Positions 34,858 through 43,281 of a stretch of DNA of 64,000 nucleotides are shown piece after piece. Source of the stretch: an uncultured Porphyromonadaceae bacterium (GTDB taxonomy: Bacteria > Bacteroidota > Bacteroidia > Bacteroidales > Muribaculaceae); contig URCF01000004.1 of NCBI GenBank assembly GCA_900546365.1, positions 62,001-126,000 on the forward strand, written 5' to 3'. Each line of letters opens with the position of its first letter. Within the stretch, counting starts at the first letter, position 1. The notes beneath the pieces are model-generated. The model ran no database searches. It worked only from the letters and a program-made list of their open reading frames with translations, and was not told the origin of the DNA. A program made the translations under genes and the position numbers.

Positions 34858-36363
34858 ATGGATAAAAATATTATACTAAGTAAAAATTTGCTGGTCAGTA
34901 AGCTGCAGAAGCCCGCTGGCCAATTCACTATGACCGACATCGTGAGTTTCATCCAATCCGAGGGTATCGAGATGGTCAACTTTATGTATCCCGCCGGTGA
35001 CGGTAGGCTCAAAACACTGAATTTTGTAATCAACTCGCTTGAATATCTCGAAACCATTCTCAGCTGCGGCGAGCGCGTGGACGGTTCAAGCTTATTCTCA
35101 TACATCGAGCCGGGCAACAGCGACCTGTATGTGATGCCCAGGTTCAGCACCGCTTTTGTGGATCCGTTTGCCGAGATTCCTACTCTCACCATGCTCTGCT
35201 CATTCTTCGATAAAGATGGCAACCGGCTCGAGACTTCGCCGGAGTACACTCTCCACAAAGCTTGCGAGGAGTTCAAACGCGTGACCGGGATGCAGTTTGA
35301 GGCGATGGGAGAACTGGAGTTCTATGTCATAGCTCCCGATGACGAGCAATTTCCGGCCCGCGACCAGAAAGGGTATCATGAATCGGCTCCGTTCGCCAAG
35401 TTCAATGAGTTCAGGACTCAATGTATGTCCTACATTGCTCAGGCCGGCGGACAGATCAAGTATGGACATTCGGAGGTGGGCAACTTCACCCTCGACGGTA
35501 AGACTTTTGAGCAGAATGAGATAGAATTTCTTCCGGTTGACGGGCGTGACGCCGCCGACCAGCTGATGATCGCCAAATGGATTATACGCAATCTCGGCTA
35601 TCAAATGGGGTATGATGTGACTTTCGCTCCGAAAATCACAGCCGGAAAGGCCGGCTCAGGTTTGCACATCCATATCCGCATCACCAAGGATGGCAACAAC
35701 CTGATGCTTGACTCCAACCGCAAACTCAGTTCTGATGCACGCAAAATTATCGCCGGCATGATGGAACTCGCCAAATCAGTGACTGCGTTTGGCAATGTCA
35801 ATCCCACATCTTATTTCCGCCTTGTGCCCCACCAGGAGGCTCCTACCAACATCTGCTGGGGCGACAGGAACCGCTCAGTGCTGGTGCGCGTGCCGCTCGG
35901 ATGGACTTCCGAATGTGACATGTGCTCCAAGGTCAACCACAATTCTCATTCCATCCCGGGTGTATCTGCTCAGAAACAAACGGTTGAGATAAGGTCGGCC
36001 GACGGTTCGGCGGATATATATCTGCTCATAGCAGCCCTTGCAGTAGCTTGCAGATACGGATTTGAAATGGAGAATGCTCTTGATGTGGCCAATCACACAT
36101 ACGTGGATGTGAACATCCATGACAGCGAGAATGCCGCAAAGGCTGCCAAGCTCGACCATCTGCCCGCCAACTGTGGAGAGTCGGCAGATGCCCTCGCATC
36201 GCACCGCCATATTTATGAGAAGAATGGAGTGTTCTCGCCACGAATGATTGACGGCATCATCAAGCAGCTGAAATCGTATGACGATAAAAACTTGATTGAG
36301 CGCGCCAAATCCGACCCCGAATTGATGAGCGAGATTGTGAAGCAATATTTTCATTGCGGATAA
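34858..36363 (+). CDS. Glutamine synthetase family protein, type I-like
   Basis: The 501-residue protein makes glutamine from glutamate, ammonia and ATP if it is a true GS. The N-terminal beta-grasp has YPAGDGRLK. The catalytic domain shows MGELEFYV (metal ligands), GSGLHIHI (residues about 267-274), SYFRLVPHQEAP and DRNRSVLVRVP. The sequence IEIRSADGSADIYL-like block (VEIRSADGSADIYL) carries the usual ExR. The adenylylation region is not recognisable. A gamma-glutamyl ligase of the same fold is the alternative. No nitrogen-regulation gene is adjacent. A terminator follows. Confidence 0.86.
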   Translation: MDKNIILSKNLLVSKLQKPAGQFTMTDIVSFIQSEGIEMVNFMYPAGDGRLKTLNFVINSLEYLETILSCGERVDGSSLFSYIEPGNSDLYVMPRFSTAFVDPFAEIPTLTMLCSFFDKDGNRLETSPEYTLHKACEEFKRVTGMQFEAMGELEFYVIAPDDEQFPARDQKGYHESAPFAKFNEFRTQCMSYIAQAGGQIKYGHSEVGNFTLDGKTFEQNEIEFLPVDGRDAADQLMIAKWIIRNLGYQMGYDVTFAPKITAGKAGSGLHIHIRITKDGNNLMLDSNRKLSSDARKIIAGMMELAKSVTAFGNVNPTSYFRLVPHQEAPTNICWGDRNRSVLVRVPLGWTSECDMCSKVNHNSHSIPGVSAQKQTVEIRSADGSADIYLLIAALAVACRYGFEMENALDVANHTYVDVNIHDSENAAKAAKLDHLPANCGESADALASHRHIYEKNGVFSPRMIDGIIKQLKSYDDKNLIERAKSDPELMSEIVKQYFHCG

Positions 36364-36399
36364 TCACGCCACCGGAAACACATATATAAATATACAACG

Positions 36400-36431
36400 A
36401 AGGCCGATACTGATAAGTGTCGGCCTTTTGA
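36400..36431 (+). terminator. Terminator of the glutamine synthetase gene
   Basis: AAGGCCGATAC pairs with GTGTCGGCCTT (one wobble) around TGATAA, followed by TTTTG. It lies next to the stop of the converging thioredoxin-like gene. Confidence 0.8.
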
Positions 36432-36434
36432 TTC

Positions 36435-36926
36435 TTAGGAGCACACGAACTTCTCAAGTGTGCTGTTACTTGGATTTGTGGCTAAGATTTTGCCCTGAGG
36501 GTCAATTAAAAACGACTGATAACCGCCTGACAGATGATATGTGTCACTAATGGCGGCGGCGTCATTGCCACTAACAAAAAATTGCGACTCCGCACTAAGA
36601 TTGTCTCTACGCACTATCTCACGAAAAAGGCGCTCGCTACGGTCAAGATTGATCGACAAGAGACAAAATCGTTCTTCATTGATATTCCGGGCAAAAGCAT
36701 CATATTGAGATGCAAGGATGCGCGACTGCGCATTTGAGGAAGCCCAGAACGACACCAGCACATATTTACCTCTAAGTTCTGAGAGGGATACGGACTGATG
36801 CCTATTTTCCACGGTGATGTCCGGAGCACTGAAACCATCAGCGGCCTCAAACACACGCTCGGTGTGGGCGGACATTGACACCAGAAGAACGGCGAAGAGC
36901 GCAATGATCAACATTGTTCTCTTCAT
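36435..36926 (-). CDS. Exported thioredoxin-fold (TlpA/AhpC-TSA) protein lacking the CxxC motif
   Basis: The 163-residue protein has a signal peptide (1-22) and a TlpA-like fold: SAPDITVENRHQSVSLSELRG, GKYVLVSFWASS, then the helix, a strand FCLLSINLD, and SFLIDPQGKILATNPS with the usual Gly-x-Ile segment. Where redox-active relatives have WASWCGPCR, this one has WASSNAQSR (residues 61-69), so both active cysteines are gone. A Cys remains only as the penultimate residue. It may be a binding or scaffolding member of the family, or a decaying gene, though the frame is intact. It is transcribed towards the GS terminator. Confidence 0.78.
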   Translation of the reverse strand: MKRTMLIIALFAVLLVSMSAHTERVFEAADGFSAPDITVENRHQSVSLSELRGKYVLVSFWASSNAQSRILASQYDAFARNINEERFCLLSINLDRSERLFREIVRRDNLSAESQFFVSGNDAAAISDTYHLSGGYQSFLIDPQGKILATNPSNSTLEKFVCS

Positions 36927-37193
36927 TACACTTCGGTTATGTTAAACATAAGATTTCAAACTCGCCCACTCCGTGAGGAGATGGATAAGATAGAAATCCT
37001 GCCGATTTTCGGCTGCTCGCCATGACTCTACATGACGATGTTCGTGATAAAGAACACCGCAAAGGTACGCAATAGTTCCCAAGCTGCCAAATCCAACATG
37101 GTTTCAATCACCATTTTAGCTCTGCAAACAGCTCAAAATCCGCACTGGGAGCAAGTTTCAAGGATTAGTTAAATTTAATTAAACGAGGTGCTT
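36927..37193. other. Intergenic region with a tRNA-Ser 3'-end copy
   Basis: No reading frame is convincing here. At 36961-36973 the 13 bases CTCGCCCACTCCG are identical to the 3' part of tRNA-Ser(GGA), preceded by TTTCAAA where the tRNA has TTCGAAT. The rest has no hairpin or repeat that I recognise. A remnant of an attachment site is possible. Confidence 0.45.
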
Positions 37194-38129
37194 TCAAGGT
37201 GCATATCCAGCATTCAGAAGTGCAGTTTGGGAGTTGTAGAAATCCGGGGAGAGAAGTTGCTCAAGCGATGTGGATTTATGACGCTTCATATAGGCAAGCA
37301 CTATTCTGTAACCGATATATCTACCTATTCGGCCAGGAGCATCGGGATGAATGATTGTGGTGGCGGGAGATGGAGAAACCAGTTTGGATGTCACAAGAGG
37401 ATCAACAGAATAGAGCAACTGTTTTTCAGCAAGTGTGCGCCATAAATTCGCTTCGTTATCATTGGCCCACGCCATTTGTGCGGAAGTGAACCCTAACAGG
37501 TCACCAAGCTCAGCATCAGGAAATATTCGCTGTGCAGCATACACCACAGCCCCTTCATACAGCATGCGGCTCAAGGCTGTTGACTCCGAAGACCGGCTGT
37601 AAGGGAATGAGGTGTAGATAGTAGCCTCCACCGCATCATACGGCATCCGCGAGGCAATTTTCAGCATCCTCTTATAATCCTCAAACCGTTCATAGCCCGG
37701 GTAATCGGCACCAAGATAATGATTCAACCCAATGAGCATCACACTGTCGGCAATCACCACACTCTGCATATAAGGGGTGACATAGCCGTACACCCGCGAC
37801 GGAACTGATGCCGATGGAAGCATCAGCCGCGTATTGGCCAGCCCGCGGCCAAGCAGAATCTCTTCCGCGCCAATATCGCTCAATAAGGAGTCAACATCCG
37901 GCTGAAAAAACCTCGTGGCATCCAACTGTCTGTACCCCTCAATAATCTCGGCATCGGACATGGAGCTTTCGCCATACACGAGCCTTAAAGCCCCTGCTGC
38001 AGCTTTGAAATCCACAGCACTGGCAGAAGAAAGAGTGTCAATCCTCACAATCGGGGTGGCGGATTCGTATCGGTCATTACCACAGGCTGTCAACAGCAGC
38101 CCTGATATCAATATCGGAATAAATCTCAT
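37194..38129 (-). CDS. GldB-like gliding/T9SS-associated lipoprotein
   Basis: The 311-residue lipoprotein has a lipobox LLLTACGN with the lipidated Cys16. The middle contains IGLNHYLGADYPGYERF, resembling the GLDWYLG-type segment of GldB, followed by a helical domain (SSESTALSRMLYEGAVVYAAQRIFPD) and NEANLWRTLAEKQLLYS. GldB is a lipoprotein needed for gliding and linked to type IX secretion in Flavobacteria, and homologs persist in non-gliding Bacteroidales, where the role is unclear. A TAAATTTG box lies upstream on this strand (38146-38153). Confidence 0.7.
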   Translation of the reverse strand: MRFIPILISGLLLTACGNDRYESATPIVRIDTLSSASAVDFKAAAGALRLVYGESSMSDAEIIEGYRQLDATRFFQPDVDSLLSDIGAEEILLGRGLANTRLMLPSASVPSRVYGYVTPYMQSVVIADSVMLIGLNHYLGADYPGYERFEDYKRMLKIASRMPYDAVEATIYTSFPYSRSSESTALSRMLYEGAVVYAAQRIFPDAELGDLLGFTSAQMAWANDNEANLWRTLAEKQLLYSVDPLVTSKLVSPSPATTIIHPDAPGRIGRYIGYRIVLAYMKRHKSTSLEQLLSPDFYNSQTALLNAGYAP

Positions 38130-38260
38130 AGCACAATTGTTTCTGCAAATTTAATTATTTGCCGGGCTTTATGGTTCAGCTTGTTTGTGAAAAAGTACAC
38201 AATTATACTCTTTTGGGCTAAAAATACAGATTCGTCAGAGCATCATTATACCAAAATTCG

Positions 38261-38268
38261 TACCTTTG
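38261..38268 (+). promoter_or_regulatory. Promoter -7 box of amiC-mlaD
   Basis: TACCTTTG ends 10 bases before the amidase ATG, so the leader should be only a few bases long. The -33 box is not clear. Confidence 0.5.
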
Positions 38269-38278
38269 CATAATAATT

Positions 38279-39481
38279 ATGTCCACGCCAATGAGCTCAA
38301 CACGAATAATCATAGCCATTGCCGCCCTGTTGCTTGCAATAGCCGCGCACTCTTTTTCTGCTCACGCAGCCCAAAAAGAGTTTGTGGTGGTGATCGATGC
38401 CGGACACGGAGGCCACGACCATGGCGCCCTGGGCAACATCACCAACGAGAAAAGCATAAATCTCGGCGTGGCACTCAAATTGGGCAAGAAACTAAAAAAA
38501 GAGAAAGGTGTGAAAGTAGTGTTCACACGCGATGATGACACCTTCGTCACCCTCCAAGGCCGTGCCGATATCGCCAACAAGGCCAACGGTGACCTGTTTA
38601 TCTCCATCCACACCAACTCCGTTGACAAAAAATCCAAGAACAGGCTCACAGTGGCCGGCGCATCTGTTTACACCTTAGGGTTCAAGAAGTCGCAGGACAA
38701 CCTTGCCGTGGCCATGAGAGAAAACTCCGTGATGAAGCTTGAATCGGACTACTCCACGGTGTATGAAGGGTTTGATCCAACGAGCGATGAATCCTACATT
38801 ATTTTCGAGATGAGCCAGAACAAGCATATGGAACATAGCATCATGGCTGCCATGGAAGTGCAGAAGGAGCTTGTGTCCACCGCCAAGCGCAAGGATCACG
38901 GCGTGAGGCAAGCCAACTTCTGGGTGCTGTTCAAAACCGGGATGCCGGCAATGCTTGTGGAGCTTGATTTCATCTGCAACCCCACCGTAGAAAAATTTCT
39001 CGACTCAAAATCCGGGCAGGAAGATCTTGCCCAGGCCATATATAATGGTGTGATGGCCTACAAACAGGTGGCCGACAAAGAGAAGGCAGTGATTGCCGGC
39101 GAAAAAGTGACGGCTTTGGAGCGCCACAGATTCACCCCTGACCAAACCGAAGAAGCCTCCCGGGTAGAAGAAAAGCCTGTGCAAGAGCCGGCAAAGCCTG
39201 CCAAATCCCGGTCCGAATCCGCCGAGGCTGGCACACCCGCGGCCTCCAACGGAGTGGTGTACAAAATCCAATTCCTCACCAACTCCAACCTGCTGCCTGA
39301 AGGCAGCAAGCTGTTCAAGGGGCTCGACAGCGTGAACCACTACATTGAAAACAACACCTATAAATATACATACGGCGAATATCAATCTCAGAAAGGTGCC
39401 TCCGTGGACCTTAACTATGTGAGACAAAAATTCCCTGATGCATTCATAATCAAAACCGTAAACGGCCAACGAGTGAAATAA
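38279..39481 (+). CDS. amiC: N-acetylmuramoyl-L-alanine amidase (Ami_3)
   Basis: The 400-residue exported zinc enzyme cleaves the amide bond between muramic acid and the stem peptide, typically for daughter-cell separation. The signal peptide ends near AHAAQKEF. The catalytic domain has VVIDAGHGGHDHGALG (first His ligand), a Glu in YEGFDPTSDE, and DLFISIHTNS (second His). The last segment after residue 280 is a charged linker followed by a SPOR-like C-terminal domain (VYKIQFLTNSNLLP to AFIIKTVNGQRV). The mlaD-like gene follows 26 bases later. Confidence 0.92.
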   Translation: MSTPMSSTRIIIAIAALLLAIAAHSFSAHAAQKEFVVVIDAGHGGHDHGALGNITNEKSINLGVALKLGKKLKKEKGVKVVFTRDDDTFVTLQGRADIANKANGDLFISIHTNSVDKKSKNRLTVAGASVYTLGFKKSQDNLAVAMRENSVMKLESDYSTVYEGFDPTSDESYIIFEMSQNKHMEHSIMAAMEVQKELVSTAKRKDHGVRQANFWVLFKTGMPAMLVELDFICNPTVEKFLDSKSGQEDLAQAIYNGVMAYKQVADKEKAVIAGEKVTALERHRFTPDQTEEASRVEEKPVQEPAKPAKSRSESAEAGTPAASNGVVYKIQFLTNSNLLPEGSKLFKGLDSVNHYIENNTYKYTYGEYQSQKGASVDLNYVRQKFPDAFIIKTVNGQRVK

Positions 39482-39507
39482 CAATTTTGATAATACATAC
39501 TCCTAAT

Positions 39508-40428
39508 ATGAAAAAGAAATACTCAAAGGAACTTGTCATAGGACTGTCGGTCATAGCCATGATGCTCATTCTTATTTTCGGCATCGACTATCTCAAGGGA
39601 ATCAATGTGTTCAAGGCTTCCAACTACTATTATGCCTCCTACACCAATGTAGCCGGACTTGCCCAGTCGGCGCCAGTAACAATCAACGGCTACAAAGTGG
39701 GTCTGGTGAGAGAAATCAACTATGAGTACGACAACCCCGGACATGTGAAGGTGGAGATGAGCCTCGACAAAAAGCTCCGCGTTCCACAGGGGACTAAAGC
39801 GGTGCTAGTATGCGACATGCTCGGCACCGCCACCATACAGCTGGAAATGGCCCACAACAACAATTTCCACAATGTGGGCGATATGCTGATTGGCGAAACC
39901 GCCCCCGGACTGCTTGACGGAGTGCAAAAAGATGTGATGCCGTCGTTGGGCTCGGTGATGGAAAAACTCGACTCTCTGCTTTCCGCACTCAACTATATCG
40001 CCACCAACCCCGCCCTCACCAATGCAGTGAACCGGTTGGACGACATCATGGCCAATGTGGAAACATCAAGTGCCAATCTTGACCGCACCATGAGATCCAT
40101 GCCATCCATAGCATCTGACGCAGGAGTGACCATGAAGAATGTAACTGAGATTTCCAAAAACCTCCACTCCATCAGTTCCGACCTTTCGGAAGTGTCTGCC
40201 CAGCTCAAGAGCACCCCGATTGATTCCACGCTCAACAATGTGTATCAGATTACAGAATCGCTCGGCGACATGACACGCAAGCTCAACAGCACCAACTCCT
40301 CGCTCGGACTTCTGCTCAACGACCGCGGATTGTACGACAATCTCAACGGCTCCGCGGCAAGCCTTGACTCGCTGCTTCGCGATGTGAAGAAAAACCCCAA
40401 ACGCTACATAAGCATCAAACTTCTGTAA
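39508..40428 (+). CDS. mlaD: MlaD-family MCE lipid-transport protein
   Basis: The 306-residue protein has one N-terminal membrane anchor (ELVIGLSVIAMMLILIFG) and a single MCE domain (residues about 35-115, with YYASYTNVAGLAQSAPVTING and GYKVGLVREI). A long helical C-terminal part follows, which in this family forms a hexameric tube or needle in the periplasm. It is the likely partner of MlaE/MlaF at 20.1-21.6 kb. The ATG at 39508 is used; the upstream TTG at 39487 has no support. It is co-transcribed with the amidase and ends at a strong terminator. Confidence 0.92.
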   Translation: MKKKYSKELVIGLSVIAMMLILIFGIDYLKGINVFKASNYYYASYTNVAGLAQSAPVTINGYKVGLVREINYEYDNPGHVKVEMSLDKKLRVPQGTKAVLVCDMLGTATIQLEMAHNNNFHNVGDMLIGETAPGLLDGVQKDVMPSLGSVMEKLDSLLSALNYIATNPALTNAVNRLDDIMANVETSSANLDRTMRSMPSIASDAGVTMKNVTEISKNLHSISSDLSEVSAQLKSTPIDSTLNNVYQITESLGDMTRKLNSTNSSLGLLLNDRGLYDNLNGSAASLDSLLRDVKKNPKRYISIKLL

Positions 40429-40465
40429 TCCGAACTTTATTTATAACCATTATAAATAACACACA

Positions 40466-40516
40466 ACGCCCATTTGTGAGTTTACCATTGAAAACTCCGC
40501 AAATGGGCGTATTTTT
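40466..40516 (+). terminator. Terminator of amiC-mlaD
   Basis: ACGCCCATTTG (40466-40476) and CAAATGGGCGT (40500-40510) form a perfect 11-bp stem followed by ATTTTTG. Confidence 0.85.
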
Positions 40517-40762
40517 GCTCAAGGGAATATCCAGACAATAGCAACCCCAAAATCTACAATTTTAATATTAATACTTGTATTACAAGCAAATATACTTAAT
40601 ATTTAAAGTTATTATTTATAGTTACTGTTAATAACTTTGCTAATTCTTTGTGAAACAGTACCCTGCAACAATTCTCAAATTTCCAAATAAAAAACAGATT
40701 GTTTTTGCACAAAAAAAGTAAGAAATTTGTACTGAAAAGAAAAGCAAAAGTACAACAGATTA
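40517..40762. other. AT-rich dnaA upstream region
   Basis: This 246-base stretch has no frame. It holds TAACTTTG at 40632-40639 (possible -7 of dnaA) and an inverted repeat, CTTGT-ATT-ACAAG, at 40574-40586 that could be an operator. AT-rich runs surround both. No perfect DnaA box (TTATCCACA) was found on either strand, so I do not call it oriC. Confidence 0.4.
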
Positions 40763-42151
40763 ATGTCCGACAATCACGCACAACTATGGGAAAAATGCCT
40801 TGATATATTCAAGGACAATCTGCCCATCGAGCAGTTCGATGCTTGGTTCCGCCCCGTCACCTCGGCAGGGTTCACCAACAACGAGCTGACTCTTCTTGTG
40901 CCCTCGCCGTATTTCGTAGAGCAATTTGAAGGTAGATACATCAAGCTTCTTGGTCGCGTAATATTCAAGGTTTATGGGCCTCAGGCTAAAGTATTCTATC
41001 ACTTCAACCAAGTGAGCAACGAACCTTCTACCGGCGTCACCATGGTGAGCTCCCGTCCGAGCCGCGATGTGATGCCGCGTGCAGGCGTTTCCTCCAACCC
41101 TTTCGCACACCAGGACACAAGAGAGATTGACGCGCAGCTCAACCCCAACTACACCTTTGAGAATTATTGCAGCAGCGTGAGCAACAGGGTGGCGAGATCC
41201 ATTGGCGAAGCCATAGCCAATGACCCCAAGTGCAAAACATTCAACCCATTGTTCATTTTCGGCTCTCCCGGTGTGGGTAAAACCCACCTCATTCAAGCTA
41301 TCGGCATACGCATCAAGGAGAAAAATCCGCAGAGCAGAGTGCTGTATATCCCCTCCAGGATGTTTGAGAGCCAGTTCACCACCGCCCTGCGCAACGGCAA
41401 GATCAACGATTTCATCAATTTCTATCAGAGCATTGATGTGCTGATACTTGATGATATCCAGGATCTTATCGGCAAACAGAAAACACAGAACACCTTCTAC
41501 TTCATATTTGACCATCTTCAGCGCAACCAGAAGCAGCTTATCCTTGCAAGCGATTGCTGCCCGTCACAAATGGAGGGTATGGAGCAGCGCTTGCTGTCGC
41601 GCTTCAAATGGGGAATGACAGCTGAGCTGGAGAAGCCTGACCTCGGACTGAGAAAAGATGTGCTCAAGCTCAAATCGCAACAGGACGGCCTCGAACTCCC
41701 GGGCGAGGTGCTTGACTACATAGCCTGCAATGTCACCGAAAGCATCCGTGACCTTGAAGGCATTGTGGTGTCGCTTATAGCCCACGCCACCGTGATGGAC
41801 AAGGAAATTTCTCTTGACCTCACACGCAAGGTACTTGCCAATGCTGTGAAAGTAAACAAGAAAGCCATCAACTTTGAAATGATTACTCAAAGTGTTGCCG
41901 AATACTACGACATCAATCCCGACCAGATATTTTCAAAGTCGAGAAAACGCGAGATATCCGATGCCCGCCAGATGGTGATGTATATGGCCAAGAAACACGC
42001 CGACATGGCATTCACCGCAATTGGCACCCGACTCAACCGCACCCACGCAACCGTGCTCCATGGCTGCAAGAACATCGAGGAGCGACTGCCCATTGAGAAG
42101 CAGCTTCAGCAAGATGTGAATAAAATCGAGGAGTTGATACACTCAAAATGA
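40763..42151 (+). CDS. dnaA: Chromosomal replication initiator DnaA
   Basis: The 462-residue AAA+ protein opens the replication origin. Domain I is WEKCLDIFKDNLPIEQFDAWF (abridged in position: residues 9-28), a variable linker follows, the AAA+ domain has Walker A GSPGVGKTH (residues about 170-178) and Walker B VLILDDIQ, and the C-terminal DNA-binding domain ends with the DnaA signature in MAFTAIGTRLNRTHATVLHGC (split at 20). All family features are present and normal. In this genome dnaN lies about 9 kb downstream rather than next to it. Confidence 0.97.
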   Translation: MSDNHAQLWEKCLDIFKDNLPIEQFDAWFRPVTSAGFTNNELTLLVPSPYFVEQFEGRYIKLLGRVIFKVYGPQAKVFYHFNQVSNEPSTGVTMVSSRPSRDVMPRAGVSSNPFAHQDTREIDAQLNPNYTFENYCSSVSNRVARSIGEAIANDPKCKTFNPLFIFGSPGVGKTHLIQAIGIRIKEKNPQSRVLYIPSRMFESQFTTALRNGKINDFINFYQSIDVLILDDIQDLIGKQKTQNTFYFIFDHLQRNQKQLILASDCCPSQMEGMEQRLLSRFKWGMTAELEKPDLGLRKDVLKLKSQQDGLELPGEVLDYIACNVTESIRDLEGIVVSLIAHATVMDKEISLDLTRKVLANAVKVNKKAINFEMITQSVAEYYDINPDQIFSKSRKREISDARQMVMYMAKKHADMAFTAIGTRLNRTHATVLHGCKNIEERLPIEKQLQQDVNKIEELIHSK

Positions 42152-42171
42152 CATTATTCGTTGACAATCGC

Positions 42172-42205
42172 AAAGGGGTTGGTTCCGCAAAGAGCCAACC
42201 CCTTG
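42172..42205. terminator. Shared terminator between converging dnaA and nitroreductase
   Basis: AAGGGGTTGG (42173-42182) and CCAACCCCTT (42195-42204) form a perfect 10-bp stem with a 12-base loop. It sits between the two converging genes. Confidence 0.75.
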
Positions 42206-42230
42206 ATATTTAAAGGGACAAATCCGATTG

Positions 42231-42986
42231 TCAATAAGGAAATTCAAACCCCTGTTTGCGGATATAATCAAGATAGATTTTTGAAAACTCCTCCGCCGCA
42301 GCCTTGGTATAGCGCACATCGGTGAACACTTGAGCGAGCGATTGCTTACCATTCTCAGCCACAAACTGCTTGCTGTCCTCCCGTGCTTCCTTGTCGGCAT
42401 ACAGCTCCTTGATGCGTGAGTCGGAATAATCATGATATGTCTCATCATGCACAAACGCCTTAACATCAAGCCTATCGCTTAAAGGCGCATCACCCATCGG
42501 ATACCCCACAGCAAGAGTGGTCACCGGAACCACCATCGGCGGCAATCCAAGCACCTCGCCAATCAAAGGGGCATTGTAGGTGGTGGTGCCCAAATAGCAG
42601 CACCCCAATCCGTTGAGTTCGGCAACAGAGCAGAACTGCTGGGCAAACAAAGCAGTGTCGAGCAGCGTGGTGACAAACGACTGGAAATTATTGTACCCCG
42701 GCTCGGCATTGCTCACCTTGCACCAATGGATAAAGCGGCGGTAGTCGGCACAGAAAGTCAGCAACACGGAGCACCCCACAACAGATGGCTGATTGAAATG
42801 CGCCGGGGCGAGCTTCTTTTTCATCTCATCGCTGCGGGTCACCACCACGCTATACAGCTGCATATTGCCGGTGGTAGGTGCATGCGAAGCAGCCTGAAGC
42901 AGCTCGTTGAGCAAACCGTCGTCAATCTGCCTGTCGGTGTATTTGCGCACAGTACGGCGGTTCAGAAAGTAATCTTTGTATTCCAT
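42231..42986 (-). CDS. Nitroreductase-family FMN oxidoreductase (NfsA/FRP-like)
   Basis: The 251-residue flavoenzyme starts with FLNRRTVRKYTDRQID, the FMN-phosphate binding RRxxRxY motif, then ASHAPTTGNMQLYSVVVTR, and later GLGCCYLGTTTYN (FMN contact) and the conserved VPVTTLAVGYP. Family members reduce nitro compounds or flavins with NAD(P)H; the physiological substrate is not known here. It has its own promoter and converges on dnaA. Confidence 0.88.
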   Translation of the reverse strand: MEYKDYFLNRRTVRKYTDRQIDDGLLNELLQAASHAPTTGNMQLYSVVVTRSDEMKKKLAPAHFNQPSVVGCSVLLTFCADYRRFIHWCKVSNAEPGYNNFQSFVTTLLDTALFAQQFCSVAELNGLGCCYLGTTTYNAPLIGEVLGLPPMVVPVTTLAVGYPMGDAPLSDRLDVKAFVHDETYHDYSDSRIKELYADKEAREDSKQFVAENGKQSLAQVFTDVRYTKAAAEEFSKIYLDYIRKQGFEFPY

Positions 42987-43005
42987 AACAGTAGATATTT
43001 TGACG

Positions 43006-43035
43006 CAAATATAATCAAAATGTCACATTGACAAA
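43006..43035 (-). promoter_or_regulatory. Promoter of the nitroreductase
   Basis: Minus-strand TTTG at 43032-43035 and TATATTTG at 43006-43013 are 18 bases apart; the ATG at 42986 lies 20 bases on. Confidence 0.6.
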
Positions 43036-43162
43036 AAATCCGGAAAATATATTTTGGAAAACTTCTACACATAAACAAAACCACCAAAATTCTGTGGTGC
43101 AAGGAGTTGACATTTGTAAATTGAAAACTTCTCAACAATAAGATAAATTTTTGATGTATTAT

Positions 43163-43193
43163 TTTGATATTTAATATTTAAATGCAACTTTTG
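43163..43193 (+). promoter_or_regulatory. Possible promoter of nrdJ
   Basis: TTTG at 43163-43166 is followed after 19 bases by AACTTTTG (43186-43193), one mismatch from TAnnTTTG. It overlaps the hairpin AATGCA/TGCATT. Confidence 0.35.
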
Positions 43194-43281
43194 CATTCAC
43201 ATTAAATATTTGTACTTCTTTTCATTCAACTTAAATCTGCAACAAATCTAAAAATCAATAATCCGCAATATCACTACCACC

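Larger units (their letters stand above)
42987..43281. other. AT-rich region between nitroreductase and nrdJ with direct repeats
   Basis: The 295 bases are AT-rich and hold no frame. GAAAACTTCT occurs at 43057-43066 and again at 43123-43132, 66 bases apart, followed by similar ACACATAA and CAACAATAA tails. A small palindromic hairpin AATGCA-ACTT-TTGCATT sits near 43181-43197. The divergent promoters are annotated separately. Confidence 0.45.

Noticed and set aside
3609..36973. A 33-kb integrated element bounded by the two 13-base tRNA-Ser sequences
   Set aside because: The DNA between them consists of core genes (lon, lpxK, thiL, purT and others) and holds no integrase.
43200..43281. A cobalamin riboswitch before nrdJ
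   Set aside because: No B12-box-like sequence was seen in the AT-rich leader, and the space is small.
40429..43281. oriC near dnaA
   Set aside because: No exact TTATCCACA-type DnaA boxes were found in either AT-rich stretch; degenerate ones are not enough. A GC-skew plot of the whole genome would decide.
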